Source: JAJTZA01 sp041744075
Lineage (GTDB): Bacteria > Verrucomicrobiota > Verrucomicrobiia > Chthoniobacterales > Terrimicrobiaceae
DNA length: 19,564 bases
Assembly: GCA_041744075.1 (NCBI GenBank)
Contig: JBGTLQ010000218.1
Coordinates: 1 to 19,564 of the forward strand
Direction: 5' to 3'
Numbering within the stretch: position 1 is the stretch's first letter; each line of letters begins with the position of its first letter. This document shows positions 7,002-14,826 of this stretch, in pieces. The translations under genes were made by a program, and so were the position numbers. The notes under the pieces were generated by a model that made no database searches, was not told the origin of the DNA, and worked only from the letters and a program-made list of their open reading frames with translations.

Positions 7002-7844
7002 ATGAACGTTTCATCCAAAAACATGGATTTTTTAACCAAACACTGGGCTCCCTATGTCCGTCGCTACCCCAGCCAATTTCCCCTTGTTTCTTCGGATTTT
7101 CTTGCCGAAAAATCGACTTGGGTTGAGAGCGGTTTCAGCACCTGCAATTTCTCGATCATCCTTCGCGGGGAGGGCCTCTTCGAAAGAGATGGCAAAACAT
7201 GGCCCGTGCAGGCTCCATGTGTGATCACCCAATGGCCCGGGGAGTCCGCAAGGTATGGGCCTGAGAACGGTTCATGGACGGAGTGGTATTTGGTTTACCA
7301 CCGTACCGCGTTCAAACACTTTCAAGAATGCGGGTTCATCGAAGCACAAAGACCTGTGTGGCCGATTGCGGATCCGGTCTCGCTTCACATTCATTTGGCA
7401 GAATTTTCTGTGTTGGCGCGAGCTGCGGATCCAGCCTGGGTTGTGGATCGCGTGGACCGACTTGCTGAACAGACAATCTTGGACACATGGCTTGCTCCGA
7501 GCGCTCCCTGGAAAACGGAATCCAGAATCAGTGTCATCTCGGCAGACCTCCGCGAAGCGCTTTCCACCAAATGGGATTTTGAACAACTGGCAGCAAAACA
7601 CGGTTATTCCACAACTACCTTCCGCCGCCGCTGGATTGAAACCTTTGGAATGCCACCAGCAAAATATCTTTGTCAACTCCGTATGGCCGAGGCCTGTCGC
7701 CTGCTTGTGGAGACATCCCTGCGCATCAACGAAATTGCCGTACTCACCGGGTTTGATGATGAGTTCTATTTCTCACGCCGCTTCCATTTGGAACTCGGGC
7801 AAGCCCCACGCGACTATCGCAAGGCCTATCAGCTAAGAGGGTGA
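7002..7844 (+). CDS. AraC-family transcriptional regulator
   Basis: 280 residues. The N-terminal half (about 20-120) looks like a cupin-type effector-binding domain (FSIILRGEGLFERDGKTW). The C-terminal AraC domain (about 175-275) has two helix-turn-helix units: FEQLAAKHGYSTTTFRRRW (about 193-211) and INEIAVLTGFDDEFYFSRRF (about 242-261). The latter runs into the family signature ending GQAPRDYRK. It is transcribed away from the ThuA/oxidoreductase operon and is the obvious local regulator, probably sensing a sugar or its derivative. The start is ambiguous: ATG 7002 and ATG 7023 (MDFLTKHW) both lack a clear Shine-Dalgarno, and a TTG lies at 6996. I prefer 7002. If correct, the inverted repeat ends 2 nt before the start codon, compatible with autoregulation. 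Confidence 0.9.
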   Translation: MNVSSKNMDFLTKHWAPYVRRYPSQFPLVSSDFLAEKSTWVESGFSTCNFSIILRGEGLFERDGKTWPVQAPCVITQWPGESARYGPENGSWTEWYLVYHRTAFKHFQECGFIEAQRPVWPIADPVSLHIHLAEFSVLARAADPAWVVDRVDRLAEQTILDTWLAPSAPWKTESRISVISADLREALSTKWDFEQLAAKHGYSTTTFRRRWIETFGMPPAKYLCQLRMAEACRLLVETSLRINEIAVLTGFDDEFYFSRRFHLELGQAPRDYRKAYQLRG

Positions 7845-7854
7845 AATCCTAGCC

Positions 7855-9900
7855 CTACGCCGGCGCGGGCGCGGCCAAGCCGCCGGGAGGCAGGTCCTGT
7901 CCACGGATGGGTTCGTGCGGGGATGGTGTTCCTTCAGCTGGAGGCGGTGGGATTGGCGGAGGAGCTTTTTCTTTGCGAGGAGGATTCAACAACCGTCCAT
8001 GTTGGAGGATTTCGTTGATTTGGGCCGCGTCGAGGGTTTCGAACTCGAGGAGGGCATGGGCAATGACCTCAATTTTGTCACGGTTTTCGAGGATGATTTT
8101 TTTGGCACGCTCGTACGCGTCATCGACGAGTTTGCGAACTTCGCGGTCGATTTCTTGGGCAGTGGACTCACTGTAATCGCGTCCCCGGGACATATCGCGG
8201 GCAAGGAAGACATGATCCTCATGTTCCCCGTATTCCACCATGCCCAGCTTTTCGCTCATGCCCCATTCGCAGACCATTTTGCGGGAGAGGTGGGTCATTT
8301 GCTTGATATCGCCGGCGGCGCCGTTTGAGACATCATTCGTGAAGAGTTCTTCAGCCACGCGTCCGGCTGCGGTAACCGCGAGATGATCCAATGCCTCCTT
8401 GCGTTGGGTGGAATATTTGTCACCTTCCGGCAGAAACATCGTCGAACCAAGGGAATTGGCGCGAGGAATGATGGTCACTTTGTGGAGAGGGTGCGTGTGT
8501 TCGAGAAGCACATTGACCAAGGCATGCCCGGCCTCGTGCCAGGCCGTTGAAACCTTTTCGCGGTCGCTCATGGCAAGGCTTCGGCGTTCGCGGCCCCAGC
8601 GCACTTTGTCGCGAGCCTCATCCAACTCCAGAGCGGTGATCGCTTTCAGCCCTTTGCGGGCGGCAAGGAGAGCAGCTTCGTTGATAACATTGGCAAGTTC
8701 CGCACCGGAAAATCCGGGGGTTCCACGGGCAACCACCGCCCAGTCCACATCCGCGCCAACTTTCACTTTTTTGGCGTGGACGTTGAGGATTTCTTCACGG
8801 CCGTTCACGTCGGGCAGACTGACGGTTACCTGCCTGTCGAAGCGACCGGGGCGAAGAAGGGCGGGATCGAGCACGTCTGGACGGTTGGTGGCTGCGATGA
8901 TGATGACCCCATCCTGTGTGTCAAAACCATCCATCTCCACCAGAAGCTGATTGAGGGTCTGCTCACGCTCGTCATGACCTCCACCGAGACCATGGCCGCG
9001 GTGACGGCCCACGGCATCAATTTCGTCGATAAAAATCAAGCAGGGCGCATTCTTTTTGCCTTGTTCAAACATGTCGCGAACCCGGCTCGCACCGACACCG
9101 ACAAACATCTCCACGAAGTCCGAGCCGCTGATTGAGAAAAACGGGACATCCGCTTCTCCGGCAATAGCGCGGGCGAGAAGGGTTTTGCCAGTTCCCGGGG
9201 AGCCCACCATAAGAACTCCTTTTGGGATTCGTCCTCCAAGTTTTTGGAAGCGTTTGGGGTCTTTTAAAAATTCCACGAGTTCGCCAACTTCTTCCTTGGC
9301 CTCTTCCACACCGGCCACATCTTTGAAGGTGATCCGATTTTTTTCTTTGGCCATCATTTTGGCTTTGCTTTTGCCAAAGGTCATCGCGCCTTTGCCCGCC
9401 ATTTTGATCTGTGAGCGGAAGAAGAAATACAGAATCACAAGGAAAAGAATAATGGGCAGAAACCCTATGAGGGTGGAGGCCAGGAGGTTCGACTCCGGTT
9501 TGATGGAGGGAGTGATGCCTGCGGTCGTGAAGGCCTCTTCAAGCTGCCGTCCATTGAAGGGCATATAAACGGGAGTGCGGAATTGAGTGACAACTTCCTC
9601 GCCGGTCTCCTCGCTTTTCTTTTTGAAAGAACCTGTGACAAATTGGGTGTTGCGACCCTCCTCGACCACGATTTCCACGGGGTGGTTCTCGCCAGTTAGA
9701 ATCTGGCCGTCTTTGAGCAGTTGTTCGAATTTTGAGAATGGCAATTCCTCGGTTTGTTGGAAGTTGCCGGTGCGGAAGAAAAAGGCTCCACCGATGAGAG
9801 CGAGCGCGATGGCAAAAAGCACGAGGCCGCGCCAGTTAATTTGGGGTTCATTGCCACCCGGAGGTTTCTCGGGAGAAGGCTTGGGATTTTCGTCTGACAT
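7855..9900 (-). CDS. ftsH: ATP-dependent zinc metalloprotease FtsH
   Basis: Membrane-anchored AAA+ protease that unfolds and degrades membrane and short-lived cytoplasmic proteins, working as a hexamer. 681 residues. Two transmembrane helices (about 25-42 and 139-161) flank a periplasmic domain. The AAA domain has Walker A GSPGTGKT (233-240), pore loop FVGVG (266-270), Walker B IFIDEIDA (289-296) and the second region of homology ending RPGRFDR. The zinc site is HEAGH (455-459), with Asp531 in GAAGDIKQ as the expected third ligand. The last 43 or so residues are a Pro/Ala-rich, low-complexity tail. ATG 9900 is preceded by GAGG (complement of 9908-9911) at 7-nt spacing. It is convergent with the AraC gene and divergent from the DUF2334 gene. 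All catalytic residues are present; the call is firm. Confidence 0.98.
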   Translation of the reverse strand: MSDENPKPSPEKPPGGNEPQINWRGLVLFAIALALIGGAFFFRTGNFQQTEELPFSKFEQLLKDGQILTGENHPVEIVVEEGRNTQFVTGSFKKKSEETGEEVVTQFRTPVYMPFNGRQLEEAFTTAGITPSIKPESNLLASTLIGFLPIILFLVILYFFFRSQIKMAGKGAMTFGKSKAKMMAKEKNRITFKDVAGVEEAKEEVGELVEFLKDPKRFQKLGGRIPKGVLMVGSPGTGKTLLARAIAGEADVPFFSISGSDFVEMFVGVGASRVRDMFEQGKKNAPCLIFIDEIDAVGRHRGHGLGGGHDEREQTLNQLLVEMDGFDTQDGVIIIAATNRPDVLDPALLRPGRFDRQVTVSLPDVNGREEILNVHAKKVKVGADVDWAVVARGTPGFSGAELANVINEAALLAARKGLKAITALELDEARDKVRWGRERRSLAMSDREKVSTAWHEAGHALVNVLLEHTHPLHKVTIIPRANSLGSTMFLPEGDKYSTQRKEALDHLAVTAAGRVAEELFTNDVSNGAAGDIKQMTHLSRKMVCEWGMSEKLGMVEYGEHEDHVFLARDMSRGRDYSESTAQEIDREVRKLVDDAYERAKKIILENRDKIEVIAHALLEFETLDAAQINEILQHGRLLNPPRKEKAPPPIPPPPAEGTPSPHEPIRGQDLPPGGLAAPAPA

Positions 9901-9936
9901 GATGTAACCTCAAGGATTACCATAGACCCGTCACGA

Positions 9937-10683
9937 ATGCAAACACGAGCCATCATCGTCTCCCTCCATGATGTGAGCCCATTAACCTGGGCGAGGAGCA
10001 GGCATATCCTTGAAGATTTGGCTGGGTTGGGGATCAAGGAGGTCTCGTTGTTGGTGATTCCGAATCATCATAGGAAGGCTCCTATGACAGAAAATGCCGA
10101 TTTTCAGGAGTGGCTTCGAGTCCAAGCTGGAGCCGGGCATGAGATTGTGGCCCATGGGTATTTTCATCAGCGCTCGAAGAAAGCCAGCGAGCGAGCTTGG
10201 GAGAAATTTATCACCAGGTATTACACCGCTGGCGAGGGTGAGTTTTTTGATCTGACCAAGCTCGAGGCCGACCAACTTTTGGGCCGGGGGCTTGATGATT
10301 TTCGTCAAGGCAGTCTCACGCCCCGGGGTTTTATCGCTCCGGCATGGTTGTTGGGGGACGAGGCACTGGAGTCTGTCTGTAGAGCCGGGTTTGAATACAC
10401 AACGTATTTGGATCGCATCCAGCCTTTGAATGGTGCTCCACTCGCCGTGTCGCAAAGTTTGGTTTGGAGCGTGAGGGCCGCATGGAGGAGGGTTATAAGT
10501 CTTGGGTGGAATCGGCTGCTTGCAAACCGTCTGAAAAACAATGCCGTGCTGCGGGTGGGGCTTCATCCCCCGGATTGGGATCACCCCGCCATCCGGCAGC
10601 AAATTCTTCAACTTATTCGGAGCGCACTTGCCGGGCGAACTGCCATGACCTATCAACGATGGCTTGGGGAATCCCGTTCATGA
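9937..10683 (+). CDS. DUF2334-type polysaccharide deacetylase-like protein
   Basis: 248 residues with the NodB/DUF2334 layout. Residues 7-13 (IVSLHDV) carry the HD metal/catalytic motif, HGYFH (73-77) supplies the two metal histidines, RGFIAPAW gives the Arg-Pro motif, and VGLHPPDW near the C-terminus carries the late His. DUF2334 proteins are putative metal-dependent deacetylases or hydrolases of N-acetylated sugars; few have been tested. No signal peptide is visible, so it is probably cytoplasmic and may act on a lipid-linked or nucleotide-sugar-derived glycan. The stop overlaps the start of the next gene (ATGA, 10680-10683), indicating translational coupling with the PHP/GT4 fusion. A joint role in a glycolipid or surface glycan is inferred from this. 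Its ATG is only 36 bp from the ftsH start. Confidence 0.85.
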   Translation: MQTRAIIVSLHDVSPLTWARSRHILEDLAGLGIKEVSLLVIPNHHRKAPMTENADFQEWLRVQAGAGHEIVAHGYFHQRSKKASERAWEKFITRYYTAGEGEFFDLTKLEADQLLGRGLDDFRQGSLTPRGFIAPAWLLGDEALESVCRAGFEYTTYLDRIQPLNGAPLAVSQSLVWSVRAAWRRVISLGWNRLLANRLKNNAVLRVGLHPPDWDHPAIRQQILQLIRSALAGRTAMTYQRWLGESRS

Positions 10684-13091
10684 ATCAAAAAACGTCACGC
10701 GCTGATCTTCACGTCCACACCCGGCACAGTTCTCGTGCCGCCGATTGGCTGCTCAGAAAGCTCGAATTTCCGGCGAGCATGTCCGACCCTGTCGAAACCC
10801 ATCAGCTCCTTAAAAGCACGGGAATGGATTTTGTCACCTTCACCGACCATGACACCTTGGCGGGCTGTCTGGAGGCAAACCACCTGCCTGACCTGATCCA
10901 TGGGGAGGAAGTCACCACGGTTTTTCCCGAGGATGAATGCAAAATCCATCTGTTGGTGTGGGGTCACACTCCATCCCAGCACAGGGAAATCCAAAAATAC
11001 CGGGACAACATTTACGATCTCCAAAAATATCTGGCCTCCGAAAATCTGACCCATGCGGTGGCCCATCCTTTGCACAGCCCCAATGAAAAACTCACCGCAC
11101 TCCACATGCAAAAGCTGGTGTTGTTGTTCAGCCATTTTGAAACCATCAATGGCCGTTATCACAGCCTGCTGGGAGAAATGGCAACTTTTGCTCTGGGATC
11201 GCTGACGCCCAGGAGCATCGAAGAATTTGTTGCAAGAACGGGGCTGACTCCGACACATGAGAACCCCTGGACCAAGATTTTTGTGGGGGGATCGGATGAC
11301 CATGGGGGGACCACGCTGGCAAGGGCTTGGACTGAGACACCTCCGGCATCCGATGCCCATGAATTTCTCGCGCACGTCAGGGCGGGACGATGTCAGCCCT
11401 GCGGCATGGGTGGAGAGCCCCTCGCGGTTGCCCACGGCACCTACCAAACAGCTTACGATTTTATCAAACAGAAGTTCGCCCTACACCCCGGATCTCCGGG
11501 AGCGGGACTGATGGAGAAAGCCTTCTCGCGCTTCATGGAGGGGAAGGACCCCACCGAATTCACGCTCGGTGAAAAAATCGGCTTCTTGGCCCAAGGCATT
11601 GCGACTGGCAAAATTTTTGAGATGGCCATGGCAGGAAACACCACGCTTTGGAAGGAGCTCTCAGCCTACTTTTCCAAACCGGAAGTCCGGGCAGCCCTCG
11701 CGAAAGAGACAGCCGGTGTCGAAGAACCGGAGCGCCGGGCTTTCCTCATGGCAAACCTCATTGCCAACCAACTGGGCTACCGGCTTTTTAATCAATTCAT
11801 CGGGCAAATTTCGACGGGGAAACTCATCGAGAGCATCCAGACCATCAGTCCCCTCGCGCCCTTGGTCGGGTTATTGAGTCCTTACATCCACTCGCTTCGA
11901 CTGCCCCGCAGGGACCTGCTCCAAAATATCGTTAAAACGCTCTCTGGAGAAACTCCGGACCTTCTAAAAAACAACCGCCGGGCATGGTTCACGGACACTT
12001 TGGATGATGTCAACGGGGTTGCAACCACCATCAAAAAAATGGTGACCGCCGGAGTCAGTTCGGGACATGACATTCGGGTCTTCACAAGCCGTTCCTCGAA
12101 TAAAGATCTCGGAATTCCCATCGAAAATTTTGCCCCGGTGGGAGAATTTGAACTCCCGGAATACGAACTCCAAAGCCTTAGCTTTCCTCCTGCGCTGTTA
12201 ATTCTCGACCATCTTGTAAAAAACAATTACTCCGAAGTCATTATTAGCACCCCCGGCCCCATTGGCCTCGTGGCCCTCTACACGGCAAAGGCCCTCGGAC
12301 TCAGATCGGTGGGGATTTACCACACCGATTTCCCCCAATACGTGCGAATTCTGACAGATGATTCCTTTATGGAGACCCTCACTTGGGACTACATGCACTG
12401 GTTTTATAGTCAGTTGGACCTTGTTTACGTGAACAGCGAGGATTACCAAAAATCTTGGATCAATCGGGGAATTTCTCCTGACAAAATCAAAATCCTTCCT
12501 CGTGGCCTTGACACCACACTCTACAACCCGAGTCGCCGGGACTCTGATTTTTGGGTTTCCCGCGGACTTCGTCCGGGTGAGCTTGGCATGCTTTATGTGG
12601 GACGCGTCTCCAAAGAAAAAAATTTGGACACGTTTGTTTCTGTCACCCGCAAGTTGGCGGAGAAACACATTCCAGCCCGCCCTCTGATCGTGGGCGACGG
12701 ACCTTATCTCAAAGAAATGAAACGTCTTCTCCCGGACGCGATATGTACTGGGTATCTGACCGGCATTGACCTCGCCACCGCCTATGCCTCAGCAGACTTT
12801 TTCCTCTTTCCAAGCACCACGGACACCTTCGGCAATGTGATCCTGGAGGCTCAGGCCTGCGGGCTGCCATCCATTGTTTCCGATGTGGGAGGCCCGCGCG
12901 ATCTCATCCGCGATGGCAAGGATGGGTATGTCACAAAAGCCCTGGATGTCGCAGCCCTGACCCAAGCCGTCGAAACACTGGCCACGGACCCGGATTTACG
13001 CCAGTCTATGAGCCTTGCCGCCCGCAAACGTGTGCAGAGCCGTGACTGGACAAAGGCCTTCCAAGCCTTCTGGGATGCTTCGCCGGAGTGA
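10680..13091 (+). CDS. PHP-domain / GT4 glycosyltransferase fusion protein
   Basis: 803 residues in two recognisable parts. The N-terminal PHP phosphoesterase domain has DLHVHTRHS (9-17), FTDHDT (54-59), AHPLH (128-132) and GGSDDHGG (203-210), the metal-binding motifs of the family. Residues about 215-430 form a mostly helical stretch I do not recognise. The C-terminal GT4 transferase (about 435-800) has HTDFPQY (549-555), GRVSKEKN (641-648), and DTFGNVILEAQACGLP (715-730), the ExFGxxxxE-type donor motif with Asp for the first Glu. HTDFPQY recalls glycolipid transferases such as SqdX and MgtA. ATG 10680 overlaps the DUF2334 stop by 4 bp; the open frame back to 10464 is only overlap with that gene. 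It is probably cytoplasmic, making a glycolipid or glycan; the product and the PHP role are unknown. Confidence 0.9.
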   Translation: MNQKTSRADLHVHTRHSSRAADWLLRKLEFPASMSDPVETHQLLKSTGMDFVTFTDHDTLAGCLEANHLPDLIHGEEVTTVFPEDECKIHLLVWGHTPSQHREIQKYRDNIYDLQKYLASENLTHAVAHPLHSPNEKLTALHMQKLVLLFSHFETINGRYHSLLGEMATFALGSLTPRSIEEFVARTGLTPTHENPWTKIFVGGSDDHGGTTLARAWTETPPASDAHEFLAHVRAGRCQPCGMGGEPLAVAHGTYQTAYDFIKQKFALHPGSPGAGLMEKAFSRFMEGKDPTEFTLGEKIGFLAQGIATGKIFEMAMAGNTTLWKELSAYFSKPEVRAALAKETAGVEEPERRAFLMANLIANQLGYRLFNQFIGQISTGKLIESIQTISPLAPLVGLLSPYIHSLRLPRRDLLQNIVKTLSGETPDLLKNNRRAWFTDTLDDVNGVATTIKKMVTAGVSSGHDIRVFTSRSSNKDLGIPIENFAPVGEFELPEYELQSLSFPPALLILDHLVKNNYSEVIISTPGPIGLVALYTAKALGLRSVGIYHTDFPQYVRILTDDSFMETLTWDYMHWFYSQLDLVYVNSEDYQKSWINRGISPDKIKILPRGLDTTLYNPSRRDSDFWVSRGLRPGELGMLYVGRVSKEKNLDTFVSVTRKLAEKHIPARPLIVGDGPYLKEMKRLLPDAICTGYLTGIDLATAYASADFFLFPSTTDTFGNVILEAQACGLPSIVSDVGGPRDLIRDGKDGYVTKALDVAALTQAVETLATDPDLRQSMSLAARKRVQSRDWTKAFQAFWDASPE

Positions 13092-13128
13092 GTTCCGCAA
13101 CCGTCAGAATGGCATGAGAATCCGGTGC

Positions 13129-13848
13129 CTAGAAATTTTTGATTCGTTTCCTGTCAATTCTTCGCCGACTAAGACCTATTGATGATAACCAAAGCACGGA
13201 CAACGTAGCAAAAGCAAGACTCGCAGTGTTCATTTCCGGGACTGTTCCTGTGACCGTGACACCCGAAACCGAGGGATCTCCGCTGTCTCCTAACCGGAAG
13301 ACATTGCTACCAAAACCATGAGGGTAAATTCGAAATGTCACAGGATCAAGGATATCAACCTGATTTACCGAAAAAACAATCTCCTGAGGGTTACTCGAAT
13401 CGCCCGCATCCACAGCTTGTGTATCAATCACATCGTCCAGCTCAAATCCATCAACACTCGAAAAAAGTGAAATGAAGTTACCCGGATTGAGGGCGATGAT
13501 GGAAAGCAGCAGAGAATCTACACTGAGAGCAAACCCGTTTTGTGGCTCTAGCGTGAATTCAATATATCGCTCCACTGTGATCGCCTCCGACAATGTAAGA
13601 TGCCCAAGGGTGACTATTGCCCAGATGCCCGCAGGGTCGATGAATGAGAAAAGGGGTGAGTCTGAGGTATTTTTGATCTGCAATATGGGAATCTCATGGA
13701 GTAGGTTATCGAGATCTGTGGCTGGCAAGTTGTTAATTTCCTCATAGCTCGCGGGCAGACCAGAAAAGTTCCATTCCGCCAAAACACTTGCCTGCATACT
13801 GGCAACGCCAATCGTCATGCACAAACCGGCAAGTAGAAGGACTTTCAT
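13129..13848 (-). CDS. Small PEP-CTERM-type exported protein
   Basis: 239 residues. The N-terminus (about 1-20, MKVLLLAGLCMTIGVASMQA) is a signal peptide. The body begins VLAEWNFSGLPAS, a common opening in Verrucomicrobia/Planctomycetes PEP-CTERM proteins. It is rich in beta-strand-forming residues and has no Cys after the signal peptide. The C-terminus has VPEMNTASLAFATLSVLWLSSIGLSRRR: the PEP box with Met for the final Pro, a hydrophobic helix and an Arg cluster. It is therefore probably an exosortase substrate with a variant sorting motif. No enzymatic motif is seen and I assign no function. The gene is convergent with the PHP/GT4 fusion (37-bp gap) and divergent from the adaptor gene (101-bp gap holding both promoters). 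Confidence 0.8.
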   Translation of the reverse strand: MKVLLLAGLCMTIGVASMQASVLAEWNFSGLPASYEEINNLPATDLDNLLHEIPILQIKNTSDSPLFSFIDPAGIWAIVTLGHLTLSEAITVERYIEFTLEPQNGFALSVDSLLLSIIALNPGNFISLFSSVDGFELDDVIDTQAVDAGDSSNPQEIVFSVNQVDILDPVTFRIYPHGFGSNVFRLGDSGDPSVSGVTVTGTVPEMNTASLAFATLSVLWLSSIGLSRRRIDRKRIKNF

Positions 13849-13937
13849 TTCTTTGCTTTAGCTCAGCCGCCCGGCTCTTGTAAATTATTTTCAAGATCCA
13901 AAAATGCTGATCACTTGACCCTCGGGATATGCCCGCT

Positions 13938-13941
13938 AAGG
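13938..13941 (+). promoter_or_regulatory. Ribosome binding site fixing the adaptor start
   Basis: AAGG lies 8 nt before the ATG at 13950. It favours that start over the in-frame ATG at 13929, which has no such sequence and would put seven extra residues before the signal peptide. Confidence 0.5.
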
Positions 13942-13949
13942 TATTAACG

Positions 13950-14816
13950 ATGAACCCCCTCCTTAACAGGATGTTGCTGCCCTTTTTTCTATTAGGCGCT
14001 GTGACCGCTCACGCACAGGAGGTTTTGGCGTTGGGAAATGTTCAACCAGAAGCGGTCAAAACGGTTTTGGCCCGTGAGGCTGGAATCGTGGAGACTTTGG
14101 AGACAGAACTTGGAGCAAGAGTCGCCAAGGGGCAAATTCTGATGAAGCTCGATCATGAACGCCAACTGAATGCTTACCTTTCTGCAAAACTTCGTTCGGA
14201 AAACAGATCGGGCATCGAGATTGCAGAGGGAGAACTCCGCGACAAAAATGCCAGTTTAAACGATATCCTTGAGAGGCATCGGAGAAGGCAGGTCAACGAA
14301 AATCAAGTGGAGCAAGCGCAGGCCCAAGCCCAGATAGCCCGAGCGAAATTGACGCAGGCAAGGATGATGCTTGAGATGACAAAGCTGGAATTGGCCCTTG
14401 CAGAGAAGCTGCTTGAAAATCGTTTTGTGAGGAGCCCGATTGACGGCACGGTGCTAGAGATCACCAAGCCAGAGGGAACGAGAGCAGGAGCAGGAGACCC
14501 GGTCATGACCGTTGCAAATTTGGATGAGCTTTCGACAGAAATTCCCGTCACAAAAGATTCATTAGGAAGTCTTGCCGTGGGGTCAACCATGCCCATTCGG
14601 GTGGCGGGGTCTGAATCGGTTCGTCATGGCCGGATAGCGTCTATCACCCCGCTGGCAGGAGCCAAAAATGGCGAGCACACAATTCGGTTGGTGTTTGAGA
14701 ACATGCGCCCCACCGCTCCGATTGCCGCACTGGCTCTCGAAACAATTCTTCCACCATCCGTTCGCCCAGCACCCCCCGAGCAGGAAAAAGAAGAAAAGCC
14801 CGCCGCCAAAAAGTAG
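13950..14816 (+). CDS. Periplasmic adaptor (membrane fusion) protein, HlyD/RND type
   Basis: 288 residues. The signal peptide (about 1-22) ends TAHA-QEV. A lipoyl-like half follows (about 26-70, with AREAGIVETL and VAKGQILMKLD), then a Gln/Ala/Arg-rich coiled-coil hairpin (about 72-156), then the second lipoyl half with RSPIDGTVLE (161-170) and a beta-barrel domain with VMTVANLDELSTEIPV. In known systems these proteins link an inner-membrane pump to an outer-membrane channel. The last 15 or so residues are a Pro/Glu/Lys-rich tail. No pump or TolC-like gene is adjacent: both neighbours are on the opposite strand, so it is transcribed alone. No lipobox is seen; it is probably soluble or anchored through partners. 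Transport cargo is unknown. Confidence 0.87.
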   Translation: MNPLLNRMLLPFFLLGAVTAHAQEVLALGNVQPEAVKTVLAREAGIVETLETELGARVAKGQILMKLDHERQLNAYLSAKLRSENRSGIEIAEGELRDKNASLNDILERHRRRQVNENQVEQAQAQAQIARAKLTQARMMLEMTKLELALAEKLLENRFVRSPIDGTVLEITKPEGTRAGAGDPVMTVANLDELSTEIPVTKDSLGSLAVGSTMPIRVAGSESVRHGRIASITPLAGAKNGEHTIRLVFENMRPTAPIAALALETILPPSVRPAPPEQEKEEKPAAKK

Positions 14817-14826
14817 CGGCGCGGCA

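Noticed and set aside
10464..10679. A 72-codon upstream extension of the PHP-GT4 gene
   Set aside because: It lies entirely within the DUF2334 gene in another frame, and the ATG at 10680 directly precedes the PHP motif and overlaps the previous stop.
13915..13942. TTGACC with TAAGGT 16 nt downstream, as a promoter for the adaptor gene
   Set aside because: The -10 match is poor, and the implied transcription start would fall at the start codon and inside the likely ribosome binding site.
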